Positions 9,417 to 24,842 of a DNA stretch of 64,000 nucleotides are shown piece by piece. Positions within the stretch are counted from its first letter, which is position 1. Each line of letters begins with the position of its first letter. Origin of the DNA: Pseudomonas subflava (GTDB lineage Bacteria > Pseudomonadota > Gammaproteobacteria > Pseudomonadales > Pseudomonadaceae). The notes below the pieces were generated by a model. That model made no database searches, was not told where the DNA came from, and worked only from the letters and a program-made list of their open reading frames with translations. The stretch is taken from NCBI RefSeq assembly GCF_023823685.1, contig NZ_JAMXBF010000005.1:1-64000 (forward strand), in the 5' to 3' direction. Position numbers and translations under genes: made by a program.

Positions 9417-10745
9417 ATGGCTAAGCAAGGTGCTCTCTCCGCGCTCAGCAATGGCGGGTTGTCCGAGCTCTGGGCTCGACTGCGTTTTCTGTTCCTGGCG
9501 ATCATCGTCTATCGGATCGGCGCGCACATTCCGGTTCCCGGAATCAACCCTGACCGGCTGGCCGACCTGTTCCGGCAGAACGAGGGGACCATTCTTAGCC
9601 TGTTCAACATGTTCTCCGGCGGTGCGCTGGAGCGGATGAGCATCTTCGCGCTGGGGATCATGCCGTACATCTCGGCATCGATCATCATGCAGTTGATGAC
9701 CGCCGTCAGCCCGCAGCTGGAGCAGTTGAAGAAGGAAGGGGAAGCTGGCCGTCGCAAGATCAGCCAGTACACCCGCTACGGCACTCTGGTGCTGGCTGTC
9801 GTTCAGGCCGTCGGCATGTCCGTCGGCCTGGCGAGCCAGGGCGTCGCGTTTTCCGATGATTTCGGCTTCCACTTCGTGGCGGTAACCACCTTCGTGGCGG
9901 GTGCCATGTTCATGATGTGGCTGGGTGAGCAAATCACCGAGCGCGGCGTCGGCAACGGTATTTCGATGCTCATTTTCGCGGGCATCGTGGCCGGCCTGCC
10001 GTCGGCGATCGGGCAGTCTTTCGAGTCTGCTCGTCAGGGCGATATCAACATCTTCGCCCTGATCGCCATCGGCCTGTTGGCGGTAGCGATCATCGGTTTC
10101 GTGGTGTTCATCGAGCGTGGTCAGCGTCGCATTGCGGTGCACTACGCCAAGCGTCAGCAAGGTCGCAAGGTCTTTGCTGCGCAGACCAGCCACCTGCCGC
10201 TGAAGGTGAACATGGCGGGCGTAATCCCGGCCATCTTCGCCAGCAGTCTCCTGCTGTTCCCGGCTTCGCTGGGTACCTGGTTCGGTCAGTCCGAGGGTAT
10301 GGGCTGGCTTCAGGACATCTCGCAGGCGATCGCTCCCGGTCAACCGTTGAACATTCTGCTGTTTAGTGCAGGGATCATTTTCTTCTGCTTCTTCTACACG
10401 GCGCTGATGTTCAACCCGAAAGACGTAGCGGAAAACCTGAAGAAGTCCGGTGCCTTTATTCCGGGCATCCGTCCGGGCGAGCAATCCGCGCGCTATATCG
10501 ATGGCGTGCTGACCCGCTTGACCATGTTCGGTGCTCTGTACATGACGGCCGTTTGCCTCCTCCCGCAGTTCCTGCAGGTGGCAGCCAACGTTCCGTTCTA
10601 CCTTGGCGGGACCTCGTTGCTGATCGTGGTCGTGGTTGTGATGGACTTTATGGCCCAAGTGCAATCCCACCTCATGTCGCACCAGTACGAATCCCTGATG
10701 AAGAAAGCCAACCTGAAGGGCTATGGCGGCGGCATGCTCCGCTGA
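9417..10745 (+). CDS. secY: Preprotein translocase channel subunit SecY
   Basis: 442 aa with the expected ten membrane segments. The N-terminus [26 protein letters not shown] is followed by the plug region [38 protein letters not shown] cytoplasmic loop near residue 355 carries the conserved PGIRPG. It forms the SecYEG inner-membrane channel. The gene abuts rplO with no gap, as in the spc operon of other gammaproteobacteria. Confidence 0.98.
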   Translation: MAKQGALSALSNGGLSELWARLRFLFLAIIVYRIGAHIPVPGINPDRLADLFRQNEGTILSLFNMFSGGALERMSIFALGIMPYISASIIMQLMTAVSPQLEQLKKEGEAGRRKISQYTRYGTLVLAVVQAVGMSVGLASQGVAFSDDFGFHFVAVTTFVAGAMFMMWLGEQITERGVGNGISMLIFAGIVAGLPSAIGQSFESARQGDINIFALIAIGLLAVAIIGFVVFIERGQRRIAVHYAKRQQGRKVFAAQTSHLPLKVNMAGVIPAIFASSLLLFPASLGTWFGQSEGMGWLQDISQAIAPGQPLNILLFSAGIIFFCFFYTALMFNPKDVAENLKKSGAFIPGIRPGEQSARYIDGVLTRLTMFGALYMTAVCLLPQFLQVAANVPFYLGGTSLLIVVVVVMDFMAQVQSHLMSHQYESLMKKANLKGYGGGMLR

Positions 10746-10776
10746 CATGGTTACCGTAAGGTTCTAGGAGTTACTG

Positions 10777-10893
10777 ATGAAAGTTCGTGCATCGGTCAAG
10801 AAGCTGTGCCGCAACTGCAAAGTCATTCGTCGCGACGGCGTCGTGCGCGTGATCTGCAGCGCGGAGCCGCGTCACAAGCAGCGCCAAGGCTGA
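10777..10893 (+). CDS. rpmJ: 50S ribosomal protein L36 (zinc-binding form)
   Basis: 38 aa, [20 protein letters not shown].... Cys11, Cys14, Cys27 and His33 make the C-plus zinc ribbon. A zinc-independent paralogue is often Zur-controlled elsewhere, but none is in this window. GGAG lies upstream of the ATG. Confidence 0.97.
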   Translation: MKVRASVKKLCRNCKVIRRDGVVRVICSAEPRHKQRQG

Positions 10894-10914
10894 GTGTGAT
10901 TCACGCGTAATGAG

Positions 10915-10939
10915 CCCGGCAGCTAGTGCGCTGTCGGGT
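10915..10939 (+). terminator. Hairpin after rpmJ
   Basis: CCCGGCAG pairs with CTGTCGGG (one G-U pair) over a short loop, then TTGATTCTTTG. It resembles a weak terminator directly ahead of the alpha-operon promoter. Confidence 0.5.
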
Positions 10940-10967
10940 TGATTCTTTGTTATTACAGCGCTAATAT
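10939..10967 (+). promoter_or_regulatory. Sigma-70 promoter of the alpha operon
   Basis: TTGATT (10939-10944), 17-nt spacer, TAATAT (10962-10967). It is 59 nt before the rpsM ATG and should drive rpsM-rpsK-rpsD-rpoA-rplQ. Confidence 0.8.
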
Positions 10968-11026
10968 CGCGCGCCCTATTTCTTGGCTTCCAGGGCGTGG
11001 GTAGCTGTCAATTGGAGTTCCACTGA

Positions 11027-11383
11027 ATGGCCCGTATTGCAGGCGTCAACATTCCGGATAACAAGCACACTGTTATCTCGCTGACCTACATCTACGGTGT
11101 TGGTCGCACCACTGCGCAGAAAATCTGCGCTACCACCGGTGTCAATCCGGCGGTGAAGATCAAAGATCTCTCTGACGAGCAGATTGAGCAGCTGCGTGGC
11201 GAAGTCGCCAAGCTGGTCACCGAGGGTGACCTGCGTCGCGAAGTCAACATGAAAATCAAGCGTCTGATGGACCTGGGCTGCTACCGCGGTCTGCGTCACC
11301 GCCGTGGCCTGCCGGTCCGCGGTCAGCGCACCAAGACCAACGCGCGTACCCGTAAGGGCCCGCGTAAGCCGATCCGCAAGTAA
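11027..11383 (+). CDS. rpsM: 30S ribosomal protein S13
   Basis: 118 aa, [28 protein letters not shown]..., with the basic C-terminal tail ([21 protein letters not shown]) that contacts P-site tRNA. It is the first gene of the alpha operon. Confidence 0.98.
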   Translation: MARIAGVNIPDNKHTVISLTYIYGVGRTTAQKICATTGVNPAVKIKDLSDEQIEQLRGEVAKLVTEGDLRREVNMKIKRLMDLGCYRGLRHRRGLPVRGQRTKTNARTRKGPRKPIRK

Positions 11384-11413
11384 TTGCGCCCGCGTATCGA
11401 CAGGAATTAAGTC

Positions 11414-11803
11414 ATGGCTAAGCCTGCTGCTCGTACTCGTAAGAAAGTCAAAAAGACAGTGGTGGATGGCATCGCCCATATCCACGCTTCTTTCAACAAC
11501 ACCATCGTTACCATCACTGATCGTCAGGGCAATGCTCTGTCCTGGGCGACCTCCGGTGGTTCCGGTTTCCGCGGCTCCCGTAAGAGCACCCCGTTCGCTG
11601 CCCAGGTGGCTGCCGAGCGTGCCGGTCAGGCTGCTCTGGAATACGGTCTGAAGAACCTCGACGTAAACGTCAAGGGTCCGGGCCCAGGTCGCGAATCCGC
11701 TGTGCGTGCTCTGAACGCCTGCGGCTACAAAATCGCCAGCATCACCGACGTGACGCCGATCCCGCATAACGGGTGCCGTCCGCCGAAGAAGCGTCGCGTG
11801 TAA
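11414..11803 (+). CDS. rpsK: 30S ribosomal protein S11
   Basis: 129 aa. [24 protein letters not shown] and the C-terminal [16 protein letters not shown] motif are hallmark S11 segments. It sits on the 30S platform near the anti-Shine-Dalgarno helix. Confidence 0.98.
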   Translation: MAKPAARTRKKVKKTVVDGIAHIHASFNNTIVTITDRQGNALSWATSGGSGFRGSRKSTPFAAQVAAERAGQAALEYGLKNLDVNVKGPGPGRESAVRALNACGYKIASITDVTPIPHNGCRPPKKRRV

Positions 11804-11819
11804 TAGGAGACAGTGAAGA

Positions 11820-12440
11820 ATGGCTCGTTACATTGGTCCCAAGTGCAAACTGTCTCGCCGTGAAGGCACCGATCTCTTCCTGAAGAGTGGTGCGCGCGCG
11901 CTCGAATCCAAGTGCAACATCGAAGCGGCTCCTGGCCAGCACGGCGCTCGCCGTGGTCGTCAGTCCGACTACGGTACCCAGCTGCGGGAGAAGCAGAAAG
12001 TCCGTCGTATCTACGGCGTGCTGGAGCGTCAGTTCAGCGGTTACTACAAGGAAGCTGCCCGTCGCAAGGGCGCTACCGGCGAGAACCTGCTGCAGCTGCT
12101 GGAATGCCGTCTGGACAACGTGGTTTACCGCATGGGCTTTGGTGCTACCCGCGCCGAATCCCGTCAGCTGGTATCGCACAAAGCCATCACCGTGAACGGT
12201 TCGACCGTGAACGTCCCGTCTTACCAGATCAAAGCTGGTGACGTCGTAGCCGTTCGCGAGAAGGCCAAGAACCAGCTGCGCGTTGCCCAGGCTCTCGACC
12301 TGTGCGCCCAGCGTGGTCGCGTTGAGTGGGTCGAAGTAGATGCTGAGAAGAAGTCCGGCGTGTTCAAAAGCGTCCCGGCTCGCAGCGATCTGTCCGCCGA
12401 CATCAACGAGAGCCTGATCGTCGAGCTCTACTCCAAGTAA
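11820..12440 (+). CDS. rpsD: 30S ribosomal protein S4
   Basis: 206 aa, [24 protein letters not shown].... An S4 RNA-binding domain spans about residues 96-160 ([32 protein letters not shown]). In E. coli it initiates 30S assembly and represses the alpha operon. Confidence 0.98.
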   Translation: MARYIGPKCKLSRREGTDLFLKSGARALESKCNIEAAPGQHGARRGRQSDYGTQLREKQKVRRIYGVLERQFSGYYKEAARRKGATGENLLQLLECRLDNVVYRMGFGATRAESRQLVSHKAITVNGSTVNVPSYQIKAGDVVAVREKAKNQLRVAQALDLCAQRGRVEWVEVDAEKKSGVFKSVPARSDLSADINESLIVELYSK

Positions 12441-12462
12441 GGGCTAGAAAGTAGGTGCATCC

Positions 12463-13464
12463 ATGCAGATTTCGGTAAATGAGTTCCTGACCCCCCGTCA
12501 CATCGACGTTCAGGCGGTCAGTCCGACCCGCGCCAAGATCACCCTCGAGCCCCTCGAGCGTGGTTTTGGCCATACCCTGGGCAACGCGCTGCGTCGCATC
12601 CTGTTGTCCTCCATGCCTGGCTGTGCAGTGGTCGAGGCCGAGATTGACGGTGTACTCCACGAGTACTCCGCCATCGAAGGCGTGCAGGAAGACGTCATTG
12701 AAATCCTGCTCAACCTGAAAGGTCTGGCCATCAAGCTGCACGGTCGTGACGAAGTCACCCTGACCCTGTCCAAGAAGGGCGCGGGCGCGGTCACCGCTGC
12801 CGATATCCAGCTGGATCACGACGTCGAGATCGTCAATGGCGACCACGTGATCGCCAACCTGGCGGACAACGGCGCTCTGAACATGAAGCTCACCGTGCGT
12901 CGTGGCCGTGGCTACGAGCCGGCCGACGCCCGTCAGAGCGACGAAGACGAGAGCCGCAGCATCGGTCGTCTGCAGCTGGACGCATCCTTCAGCCCGGTAC
13001 GTCGTGTTGCCTACGTGGTGGAAAACGCCCGCGTCGAGCAGCGCACCAACCTGGACAAGCTGGTCCTCGACCTGGAAACCAACGGCACTCTGGATCCCGA
13101 AGAGGCGATCCGCCGTGCCGCGACCATCCTCCAGCACCAACTGGCGGCCTTCGTTGATCTGAAGGGCGACAGCGAGCCGGTAGTGGTCGAGCAGGAAGAC
13201 GAGATCGATCCGATCCTCCTGCGTCCGGTTGACGACCTCGAGCTGACCGTGCGTTCGGCCAACTGCCTGAAGGCGGAGAACATCTACTACATCGGTGACC
13301 TGATCCAGCGCACCGAGGTAGAGCTGCTCAAGACGCCGAACCTGGGCAAGAAGTCCCTGACCGAGATCAAGGACGTTCTGGCTTCTCGCGGTCTGTCCCT
13401 CGGTATGCGCCTCGACAACTGGCCGCCGGCAAGTCTGAAGAAGGACGATAAGGCTACTGCCTGA
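12463..13464 (+). CDS. rpoA: RNA polymerase alpha subunit
   Basis: 333 aa. The N-terminal dimerisation domain contains [26 protein letters not shown] (about 28-53). A flexible linker near 235 leads to the C-terminal domain ([34 protein letters not shown]) that binds UP elements and activators such as Anr, OxyR and AraC-type proteins. Confidence 0.98.
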   Translation: MQISVNEFLTPRHIDVQAVSPTRAKITLEPLERGFGHTLGNALRRILLSSMPGCAVVEAEIDGVLHEYSAIEGVQEDVIEILLNLKGLAIKLHGRDEVTLTLSKKGAGAVTAADIQLDHDVEIVNGDHVIANLADNGALNMKLTVRRGRGYEPADARQSDEDESRSIGRLQLDASFSPVRRVAYVVENARVEQRTNLDKLVLDLETNGTLDPEEAIRRAATILQHQLAAFVDLKGDSEPVVVEQEDEIDPILLRPVDDLELTVRSANCLKAENIYYIGDLIQRTEVELLKTPNLGKKSLTEIKDVLASRGLSLGMRLDNWPPASLKKDDKATA

Positions 13465-13509
13465 TCGTCCGTAATCACCGAACTTGAAGTTTGGTAAGGA
13501 ATTTCAATC

Positions 13510-13896
13510 ATGCGTCATCGTAAAAGTGGCCGTCACCTGAGCCGCACCAGCGCCCACCGCAAGGCCATGTTCCAGAACATGGCGGTGTCGCTGTTCGAAC
13601 ACGAACTGATCAAGACCACCCTGCCGAAAGCCAAGGAACTGCGCCGCGTTGCCGAGCCGCTGATCACCCTGGCCAAGGTAGACAGCGTTGCCAACCGTCG
13701 TCTGGCCTTCGACCGTACCCGTTCGAAAGCCATCGTCGGCAAGCTGTTCAACGATCTGGGCAAGCGTTACGCCACCCGTCAGGGCGGTTACCTGCGCATC
13801 CTCAAGTGCGGCTACCGTGCCGGCGACAACGCTCCCATGGCGTACGTCGAGCTGGTTGACCGTCCGGTTGCCGGTCAGGTCGAAGCGGCCGAATAA
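13510..13896 (+). CDS. rplQ: 50S ribosomal protein L17
   Basis: 128 aa, [46 protein letters not shown]..., the standard N-terminal domain. It is the last gene of the alpha operon, followed by a strong terminator. Confidence 0.98.
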   Translation: MRHRKSGRHLSRTSAHRKAMFQNMAVSLFEHELIKTTLPKAKELRRVAEPLITLAKVDSVANRRLAFDRTRSKAIVGKLFNDLGKRYATRQGGYLRILKCGYRAGDNAPMAYVELVDRPVAGQVEAAE

Positions 13897-13913
13897 GGTC
13901 GCTGCTCTCAAGA

Positions 13914-13940
13914 AGCCGGGCCATGTGCCCGGCTTTTTGT
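13914..13940 (+). terminator. Rho-independent terminator after rplQ
   Basis: AGCCGGGC (13914-13921) and GCCCGGCT (13927-13934) form a perfect 8-bp stem over CATGT, followed by TTTTTG. It closes the ribosomal cluster. Confidence 0.9.
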
Positions 13941-13971
13941 TGCCTGCATAAAAGTATTTAGCTATCAGTGG

Positions 13972-13983
13972 ATTGATATCAAT
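13972..13983. promoter_or_regulatory. Palindrome upstream of katG
   Basis: ATTGATATCAAT is a perfect 12-bp palindrome 86 nt before the katG start, in an A/T-rich stretch. The nearby ATCA-N6-TGAT is a LysR-type-like half-site pair. An OxyR site would be expected here on biological grounds, but the match to the OxyR consensus is poor. Confidence 0.35.
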
Positions 13984-13985
13984 AA

Positions 13986-16343
<2,358 letters not shown>

Positions 16344-16356
16344 TCCGGCGCTACAA

Positions 16357-16386
16357 GAAAAAGCCCCGCTATTGCGGGGCTTTTTC
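16357..16386. terminator. Bidirectional terminator between katG and uvrA
   Basis: A 13-bp stem (16357-16369 with 16374-16386) carries A-runs on the left and T-runs on the right around GCCCCGC-TATT-GCGGGGC. It can therefore stop transcription of both convergent genes. Confidence 0.9.
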
Positions 16387-16389
16387 GTT

Positions 16390-19224
<2,835 letters not shown>

Positions 19225-19258
19225 GAACGGCCTCGCAGGTGGCGGGCGGAAACGGCGA

Positions 19259-19289
19259 AGTATACGGCTGCGGGCCGGCACGCGGCAAA
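19259..19289 (-). promoter_or_regulatory. Possible uvrA promoter
   Basis: Reading the minus strand, TTGCCG (19289-19284) is followed after 19 nt by TATACT (19264-19259), about 35 nt before the uvrA GTG. The spacing is long, so this is only a candidate. Confidence 0.35.
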
Positions 19290-19358
19290 GTACCGCTGGG
19301 GCGCGCGCCGACCCTCGACACAGGGGCGTTGCGACCGTCTCGATACGACGAGGAATGG

Positions 19359-19387
19359 TCAACAGTCCCTGCCATGACTGATAGAAT
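19359..19387 (+). promoter_or_regulatory. Possible promoter of the MFS gene
   Basis: TAGAAT at 19382-19387 follows TG (TGATAGAAT), giving a near extended -10. TCAACA lies 17 nt upstream as a weak -35. It is 29 nt before the ATG at 19416. Confidence 0.4.
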
Positions 19388-19415
19388 CGCCGGCCTCTTT
19401 GTTCAGGGTTTTTCC

Positions 19416-20810
19416 ATGCACGATCCGCACAGCGACCGCATGAGCGCCGGCGAAACCCGCGCCGCAGCCAGCCTGGCCCTGGTCTTCGCCTTCCGCATGC
19501 TGGGCATGTTCATGGTCCTGCCGGTGCTGGCCACCTACGGCACCGACCTGGCCGGCGCCACCCCGGCGCTGATCGGCCTGGCCATCGGCGCCTACGGCCT
19601 GACCCAGGCGGTGCTGCAGATTCCCTTCGGCGTGATCTCCGACCGCATCGGCCGCCTGCCGGTGATCTACTCCGGCCTGCTGGTGTTCGCCGCCGGCGCC
19701 GCGCTGGCGGCCAATGCCGACTCCATCTGGGGCGTGATCGCCGGGCGCGTGCTGCAGGGCGCAGGGGCGATCTCGGCGGCGGTGATGGCGCTGCTGTCGG
19801 ACCTGACCCGCGAGCAGCACCGCACCAAGGCCATGGCCATGATCGGCATGAGCATCGGCCTGTCATTCGCCGTGGCCATGGTGGTCGGCCCGCTGCTGAC
19901 CCGCGCCTTCGGTCTTTCCGGTCTGTTCTGGGCCACCGCCGGCATGGCGCTGCTCGGCATGCTGATCGTCGCCGTCGCGGTGCCCCGGGCCTCGCGCTCG
20001 CTGCAGCACCGCGAGTCCGGAGTGGCGCGCCAGGCGCTGCTGCCGACCCTGCGCAACGGCGAACTGCTGCGCCTGAACTTGGGCATCGGCGTGCTGCACG
20101 CCATCCTCATGGCCAGCTTCGTCGCCCTGCCGCTGGCGCTGGTGGACGAAGGCGGGCTGGCCAAGGAAGAACACTGGTGGGTCTACCTCAGCGCGCTGCT
20201 GATCGGCTTCTTCGGCATGGTGCCGTTCATCATCTACGGCGAGAAGAAGCGCCGCATGAAGCGCGTGCTGTGCGGCGCGGTAGCGGTGCTGGTGCTGTGC
20301 GAGCTGTACTTCTGGGCGTTCGGTCACGGGCTGGCGGCGCTGGTGTGTGGCTTCGTGCTGTTCTTCACCGCCTTCAACCTGCTGGAAGCTTCGCTGCCCT
20401 CGCTGGTGAGCAAGGTGGCGCCGGCCGGTGGCAAGGGCACGGCCATGGGCGTGTACTCCACCAGCCAGTTCCTCGGCGCCGCCGTGGGCGGCATCCTCGG
20501 TGGCTGGCTCTACCAGCACGGCGGCCTCGCCTATGTATTCGTCGGCTGCGCGCTGCTGGGGCTTCTCTGGCTTGCGGCAGCTGCTACTATGCGCGAGCCG
20601 CCTTATGTGACCAGCCTGCGCCGACCGCTCGGAGCCCATGCCGTGGCCGATGGCGCGCTGGTGGGGCGCCTCCTCGCGATACCCGGCGTCAGCGACGCCG
20701 TGGTGGTGGCCGAGGAGGCCGCGTTGTACATCAAAGTGGACACCCAACAACTGGACCGCGCGTTGCTCGAGCAGGTGCTCGAAGAGGCCGCGGAGACGCA
20801 GAAAGCTTAG
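19416..20810 (+). CDS. MFS transporter, YajR-like, with C-terminal soluble domain
   Basis: 464 aa from the ATG at 19416 ([32 protein letters not shown]). About twelve membrane segments fill residues 15-395. The MFS loop motif [12 protein letters not shown] is near 75. A soluble C-terminal part of about 65 residues ([33 protein letters not shown]...) resembles the ferredoxin-like YAM domain of E. coli YajR. It is probably a drug/proton antiporter-type carrier of the inner membrane; the substrate cannot be told. It lies between uvrA (divergent) and ssb (9-nt gap), probably co-transcribed with ssb. Confidence 0.85.
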   Translation: MHDPHSDRMSAGETRAAASLALVFAFRMLGMFMVLPVLATYGTDLAGATPALIGLAIGAYGLTQAVLQIPFGVISDRIGRLPVIYSGLLVFAAGAALAANADSIWGVIAGRVLQGAGAISAAVMALLSDLTREQHRTKAMAMIGMSIGLSFAVAMVVGPLLTRAFGLSGLFWATAGMALLGMLIVAVAVPRASRSLQHRESGVARQALLPTLRNGELLRLNLGIGVLHAILMASFVALPLALVDEGGLAKEEHWWVYLSALLIGFFGMVPFIIYGEKKRRMKRVLCGAVAVLVLCELYFWAFGHGLAALVCGFVLFFTAFNLLEASLPSLVSKVAPAGGKGTAMGVYSTSQFLGAAVGGILGGWLYQHGGLAYVFVGCALLGLLWLAAAATMREPPYVTSLRRPLGAHAVADGALVGRLLAIPGVSDAVVVAEEAALYIKVDTQQLDRALLEQVLEEAAETQKA

Positions 20811-20819
20811 GAGAACGAA

Positions 20820-21314
20820 ATGGCCCGTGGGGTTAACAAAGTCATTCTGATCGGCAACGTCGGCGGCGACCCGGAAACCCGTTACCTGCCCAACGGCAAT
20901 GCGGTGACCAACATCACCCTTGCCACCACCGACAGCTGGAAGGACAAGCAGACCGGCCAGCAGCAGGACCGCACCGAATGGCACCGCGTGGTGTTCTTCG
21001 GCAAGCTCGCCGAGATCGCCGGCGAATACCTACGCAAGGGCAGCCAGTGCTACGTCGAAGGCCGCCTGCAGACCCGCGAGTGGGAGAAGGACGGCGTCAA
21101 GCGCTACACCACCGAGATCGTGGTCGACATGAACGGCACCCTGCAGCTGCTGGGCAGCCGCGGCGGCAACAACGAAGGCGGTGGCGACTACGCGCCGCGT
21201 CAGCAGCAGTCGCGCCCGGCGCCGCAGCAATCCGCGCCGCGTCCGGCACCGCAGCCGGCCGCCCAGCAGCCGGCCCCGGACTACGACAGCTTCGACGACG
21301 ACATTCCGTTCTGA
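20820..21314 (+). CDS. ssb: Single-stranded DNA-binding protein
   Basis: 164 aa. The N-terminal OB-fold ([40 protein letters not shown]..., 1-112) is followed by a Gln/Pro/Ala-rich linker. The tail ends DDDIPF, the acidic tip that recruits repair and replication partners. A GGAGAACGAA Shine-Dalgarno precedes the ATG. Confidence 0.97.
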   Translation: MARGVNKVILIGNVGGDPETRYLPNGNAVTNITLATTDSWKDKQTGQQQDRTEWHRVVFFGKLAEIAGEYLRKGSQCYVEGRLQTREWEKDGVKRYTTEIVVDMNGTLQLLGSRGGNNEGGGDYAPRQQQSRPAPQQSAPRPAPQPAAQQPAPDYDSFDDDIPF

Positions 21315-21331
21315 CGGTTGCGTGAATGAAG

Positions 21332-21366
21332 AAAGGCCCGCCCATCGACGATGAGCGGGCCTTTTT
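21332..21366. terminator. Terminator between ssb and bphO
   Basis: AAAGGCCCGC (21332-21341) pairs with GCGGGCCTTT (21355-21364), then TTCG. The A- and T-flanks let it serve both convergent genes. Confidence 0.85.
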
Positions 21367-21386
21367 CGTTGGCGCGGGTGCGCCGC

Positions 21387-21944
21387 TCAGGAGGCGTTGA
21401 CGCAGCGGCCGTAGCGCTCGGCTGCGGCGAGGAACTGGCCGAACGCGTCCGCCACGCCCTGCTGCAACTGGCGCTCGTCGCAGGCGGTCGCCTGCGCCTC
21501 GAAGCACCGCAGAAAGCGCGGCCAGAGTCCGTCGGCCAGTCCATGGCTCAGATAGTGCGCCGGCGTCGCCGGTTGCGCCGCCTGCAGTCGCTGCAGCAGC
21601 AGCCGGGCTCCCAGGCGCGAGCCCTCCAGCACGTACAGGGCGCCCCAGCACCAGCCGGCGCCGGCGATGGGCGGCATACCGCGCGATGCCTCGGCGGCGA
21701 TGCCCAGTGCGTGCAGGTCCGCCAGTACCGCCTCGCTGCGCCGTCGTTGTGGCCAGTCGTCGATCAGGGCTTCGACGCCGTTGTTTTCGAGGGTCCGCTC
21801 CAGGGAGAGAATCGCCCGGCCGTGGGCGCGCAGAAAGTCGCCATAACCCTGGCGGGTTTCCAGTGAGAAGGCGGAAAACGCCTCGTCGGCCTGCTTGTGC
21901 AGGTCGGCGCCGAAGTGCTTCAGGCGCTGCCGCAGGCTATCCAT
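21387..21944 (-). CDS. bphO: Heme oxygenase (biliverdin-producing), phytochrome-associated
   Basis: 185 aa. Heme oxygenases open heme to biliverdin, the chromophore of bacteriophytochromes. The proximal heme ligand is probably His16 (GADLHKQADEAF). The distal helix with the flexible glycines is GWCWGALYVLEGSRLGARLL (about 97-116), a clear heme-oxygenase signature. The start overlaps the end of the upstream hybrid kinase by 8 nt, so it is the last gene of the bphP operon. This differs from the bphO-first order I recall in P. aeruginosa. Confidence 0.88.
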   Translation of the reverse strand: MDSLRQRLKHFGADLHKQADEAFSAFSLETRQGYGDFLRAHGRAILSLERTLENNGVEALIDDWPQRRRSEAVLADLHALGIAAEASRGMPPIAGAGWCWGALYVLEGSRLGARLLLQRLQAAQPATPAHYLSHGLADGLWPRFLRCFEAQATACDERQLQQGVADAFGQFLAAAERYGRCVNAS

Positions 21945-24336
21945 GCCGGCCCGCGTCGCGCAGCGCCTGGATGATCTTGCGGGCCACCTGCTCTTCCTGG
22001 AACGGCTTCTGGATCACCAGGCTATCGGCCAGGCCCAGCTCCTCCAGCTCGGAATAACCGCTGATGAACACGATGGGCAGCTCCGGGCGTCGTGTCCTGA
22101 CGGCGCGGGCCAGCTCGCCACCGTTCATGCCGGGCATGATGAAGTCGGCGAGCAGCAGGTCGACCTCGACCTCTTCGAGGCGCTGCAGGGCGCTGGCGCC
22201 GGAGTCCGCCTCGGAAACTCGAAAGCCCAGGCGCTGCAGCATCTGCGAGGTCACTTCGCGCACGGCGGAATCGTCGTCGACCAGCAGGATGTGATGGTCG
22301 CCCGCGACGATGGTTGGCTCGTCTTCCTCGTCCTGCAGCGCGTCTTCATCGGCCTCGGGTTCGGTCCTTGGCAGGAATACCTGAACCGTGGTGCCCGCGC
22401 CGGGGGCGCTGACGATCCGCGCGCCGCCGCCGGACTGCTTGGCGAAGCCGAACACCTGGGCCAGCCCCAGGCCGGAGCCCTTGCCCACCTCCTTGGTGGT
22501 GAAGAACGGCTCGAAGGCCTTCTGCAGCACTTCCTCGCTCATGCCGGTGCCGGTGTCGGAAACCGACAGCACCACGTACTCGCCGGCCCCCGGTTCGCCG
22601 GCGCGCCAGGAGGCTCTCTCGATTCTCACATTGGCCGTGCCGAGTACCAGCTTGCCGCCCTCGGGCATGGCGTCGCGGGCATTGATCGCCAGGTTGAGGA
22701 TGATCATCTCGATCTGCGTCGGATCGACCAGCGCATGCCAGAGCCCCTGCTTCGGCTGCGTCACCACTTCGATGCTGCCGCCCAGCGTGCTCTTGAGCAG
22801 GCTGAGCAGGCCGTCGATGGTGTCGTTCAGATCGAGCGGCGAGGGCGCCAGCTGCTGGCGCCGGGCGAAGGCCAGGAGCTGGCTGGTCAGGGTTGCGCCG
22901 CGTTCGCCGGAGGTACGGATGTAGTTCAGGCGGTGCAGGCAGTTCTCCAGCGGCGCGCCGCGTTCGAGGTCGCGCTGGAGGAAATTGGCGCTGGTCAGGA
23001 TCACCGTCAGCAGGTTGTTGAAGTCATGGGCCACGCCGGCAGTCAGCTGGCCGACCGCCTCCAGGCGCTGCATCTGGTGCAGCGTGGCCTCGACCTTCTC
23101 GCGCTCGTGGATCTGCTGACGGAGCGCGCTGTTGGCGTCGGCCAGCTTGTCGATGCTGGCGATCTCACTGGTGATGTCGCGCCCGGCCACATAGGCCCGC
23201 CCGGCATCCGGCACCGCGTTCCAGGAGATCCAGCGGTAGCTGCCGTCGCGATGGCGCACCCGGTTGACGAAGCGCTGGGCGACCCGGCCGCGCCGCAGCG
23301 TGCTCATCGCCACGCGGCTGGCGCGCAGGTCGTCGGGGTGGGTGAGATCCGCCATGGGGCGGTCGAGCAGCTCGTCCTGGGACCAGCCGAGGATGTCCTG
23401 CCAGGCCGGATTGAGCGCCCGGGTGGTGGAGTCGAAGTCGATGATGGCGAGCAGATCGCGGGACAGCTCCCAGGTCCGGTCCCGTTCGCGGGTGCGCTCT
23501 TCCACCCGTTCGCCGAGGGTCTCGTTCATGCGCTTGAGCGCCTCGGTTGCCAGGCGCTGCTCGGTGATGTCCATCACCACGCCGACGAAGCGGGTGCAAC
23601 GCTCACCGACAAAGAATGCCTGGCCGCGCATGTCCAGCCAGCGCAGTCGGCCGTCGGACAACTGGATGCGGTAGGTGGCGGCGAAGTCGGGGCGCTGGTG
23701 ATCGCTGGTGACGGCCCGAATGCGTTCGCGCATGTAGGGCAGGTCGTCCGGGTGGCAGAGGCGCTCGAACACCGCCATGTTCAGCGGCTCGTCCTCGTCC
23801 AGTTCGCACATCGCGCGGTAGCGCTGGTCGCAACGCAGCTGGTCGCTGGCCGGCTCGTAGTCCCACATGCCCAGGCGGGCGGCGTCGACCGCCAGGCGCG
23901 CGCGCACGCCCATTTCCTGCAGGGCCTGTTCCGCCCGTTCCCGGCGGTGGCGCTCGTCGACTTCGGCGAGTGCACGGGTTACGGCCTTGGGCAGCAGCCC
24001 CAGGTTCTGCTTGAGCACGTAGTCGATCGCGCCGGAGCGCATCATGTTGACCGCGTTTTCCTCGCCGTAGACCCCCGAGAGGAATATGAACGGCGTCTGC
24101 GGCGCGAGCCGGCGGGCCTCCTGCAAGGCTTGGCTGCCGGAGAAACCGGGCAGGATGAAATCGGCCAGGATCAGGTCGAACTCGCGCCGCTGCAGGGCCT
24201 CGACCACGCCGGCGTGGCTGTAGACCAGCTCGATGTCGAGGACGAAGCCGCTGCGCTCCAGCGCCAACTGGGCCAGCTCCGCATCGTGGGAGCTGTCCTC
24301 GATGAACAGGACACTGATGTTCTGTGACGCGGGCAT
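21937..24336 (-). CDS. Hybrid sensor kinase REC-PAS-PAS-HisKA-HATPase-REC
   Basis: 799 aa, soluble, with no membrane segment. An N-terminal receiver (about 8-125, phospho-acceptor Asp59 in LILADFILPG) is followed by two PAS/PAC domains (about 145-265 and 290-395). The HisKA domain has His437 (GVAHDFNNLL). The HATPase domain has an N box (NLAINARDAMPEGG), G1 (DTGTGM) and G2 (GSGLGLAQV). A second receiver (about 675-795) has Asp731 (LLLADFIMPG). It lies third in the bphP operon, 29 nt after the response regulator. It probably receives a signal from the phytochrome branch through its front receiver; this is inference. Confidence 0.93.
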   Translation of the reverse strand: MPASQNISVLFIEDSSHDAELAQLALERSGFVLDIELVYSHAGVVEALQRREFDLILADFILPGFSGSQALQEARRLAPQTPFIFLSGVYGEENAVNMMRSGAIDYVLKQNLGLLPKAVTRALAEVDERHRRERAEQALQEMGVRARLAVDAARLGMWDYEPASDQLRCDQRYRAMCELDEDEPLNMAVFERLCHPDDLPYMRERIRAVTSDHQRPDFAATYRIQLSDGRLRWLDMRGQAFFVGERCTRFVGVVMDITEQRLATEALKRMNETLGERVEERTRERDRTWELSRDLLAIIDFDSTTRALNPAWQDILGWSQDELLDRPMADLTHPDDLRASRVAMSTLRRGRVAQRFVNRVRHRDGSYRWISWNAVPDAGRAYVAGRDITSEIASIDKLADANSALRQQIHEREKVEATLHQMQRLEAVGQLTAGVAHDFNNLLTVILTSANFLQRDLERGAPLENCLHRLNYIRTSGERGATLTSQLLAFARRQQLAPSPLDLNDTIDGLLSLLKSTLGGSIEVVTQPKQGLWHALVDPTQIEMIILNLAINARDAMPEGGKLVLGTANVRIERASWRAGEPGAGEYVVLSVSDTGTGMSEEVLQKAFEPFFTTKEVGKGSGLGLAQVFGFAKQSGGGARIVSAPGAGTTVQVFLPRTEPEADEDALQDEEDEPTIVAGDHHILLVDDDSAVREVTSQMLQRLGFRVSEADSGASALQRLEEVEVDLLLADFIMPGMNGGELARAVRTRRPELPIVFISGYSELEELGLADSLVIQKPFQEEQVARKIIQALRDAGRHG

Positions 24337-24365
24337 TGGCCTTCCTGCGGCGAGGGTTGCGGGAT

Positions 24366-24842
24366 TCAGTCGTTCTGCTCGTCGACGCGGCGCGTGCGCT
24401 TCAGGCGCAGCGAGCCGGGCGGCGGCTCGTTGAGTACCGCCCAGAAGATGCCGAGGTCGGAGATCGCGGCGACGAAGTCCTTGAAATCCACCGGCTTCAC
24501 CACGTAGGCGTTGACGCCCATCTCGTAGGCGCGCACCAGGTCCGGCTCTTCCCGCGAGGAGGTCAGCATGACCACGGGGATGCTGCGCAGCGAGGGCGTC
24601 TCGCGCACCGTCTTGAGCACCTCCAGGCCGTCGACCTTGGGCAGCTTCAGGTCGAGCAGCAGCACGGCGGGATTGCCGTCGTCGCGGCTCTGGTGTTCGC
24701 CGCGGCGCAGCAGGTAATCCAGCGCCTCGGCGCCATCACGCTTGACCACCACGTCGTTGGCCAGCTGGCTGCGCTCCAGCGCCACCAGCGTCAGCTCCAG
24801 ATCGTGGGGGTTGTCTTCAACGAGAAGTATGGGTTTGAGCAT
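24366..24842 (-). CDS. Single-domain response regulator, phytochrome-partner (Rcp1-like) type
   Basis: 158 aa: one receiver domain (MLKPILLVEDNPHDLELTLVALERS...), with phospho-acceptor Asp64 in LLLDLKLPKVDGLEVL and the lysine in YVVKPVDFKDF. No output domain follows, only a basic tail (LRLKRTRRVDEQND). The long insertion after helix 1 and the DLKLPK motif are typical of regulators encoded beside bacteriophytochromes. Its ATG follows the bphP stop with no gap, so translational coupling is likely. Confidence 0.93.
   Translation of the reverse strand: MLKPILLVEDNPHDLELTLVALERSQLANDVVVKRDGAEALDYLLRRGEHQSRDDGNPAVLLLDLKLPKVDGLEVLKTVRETPSLRSIPVVMLTSSREEPDLVRAYEMGVNAYVVKPVDFKDFVAAISDLGIFWAVLNEPPPGSLRLKRTRRVDEQND

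Noticed and set aside
8976..10748. 590-codon minus-strand frame opposite rplO-secY
   Set aside because: Antisense shadow of secY; His/Gln/Asp-rich without any recognisable motif.
19225..19415. LexA box for SOS control of uvrA
   Set aside because: I looked for CTG-N10-CAG with an A/T-rich centre and found no convincing match in the intergenic region.
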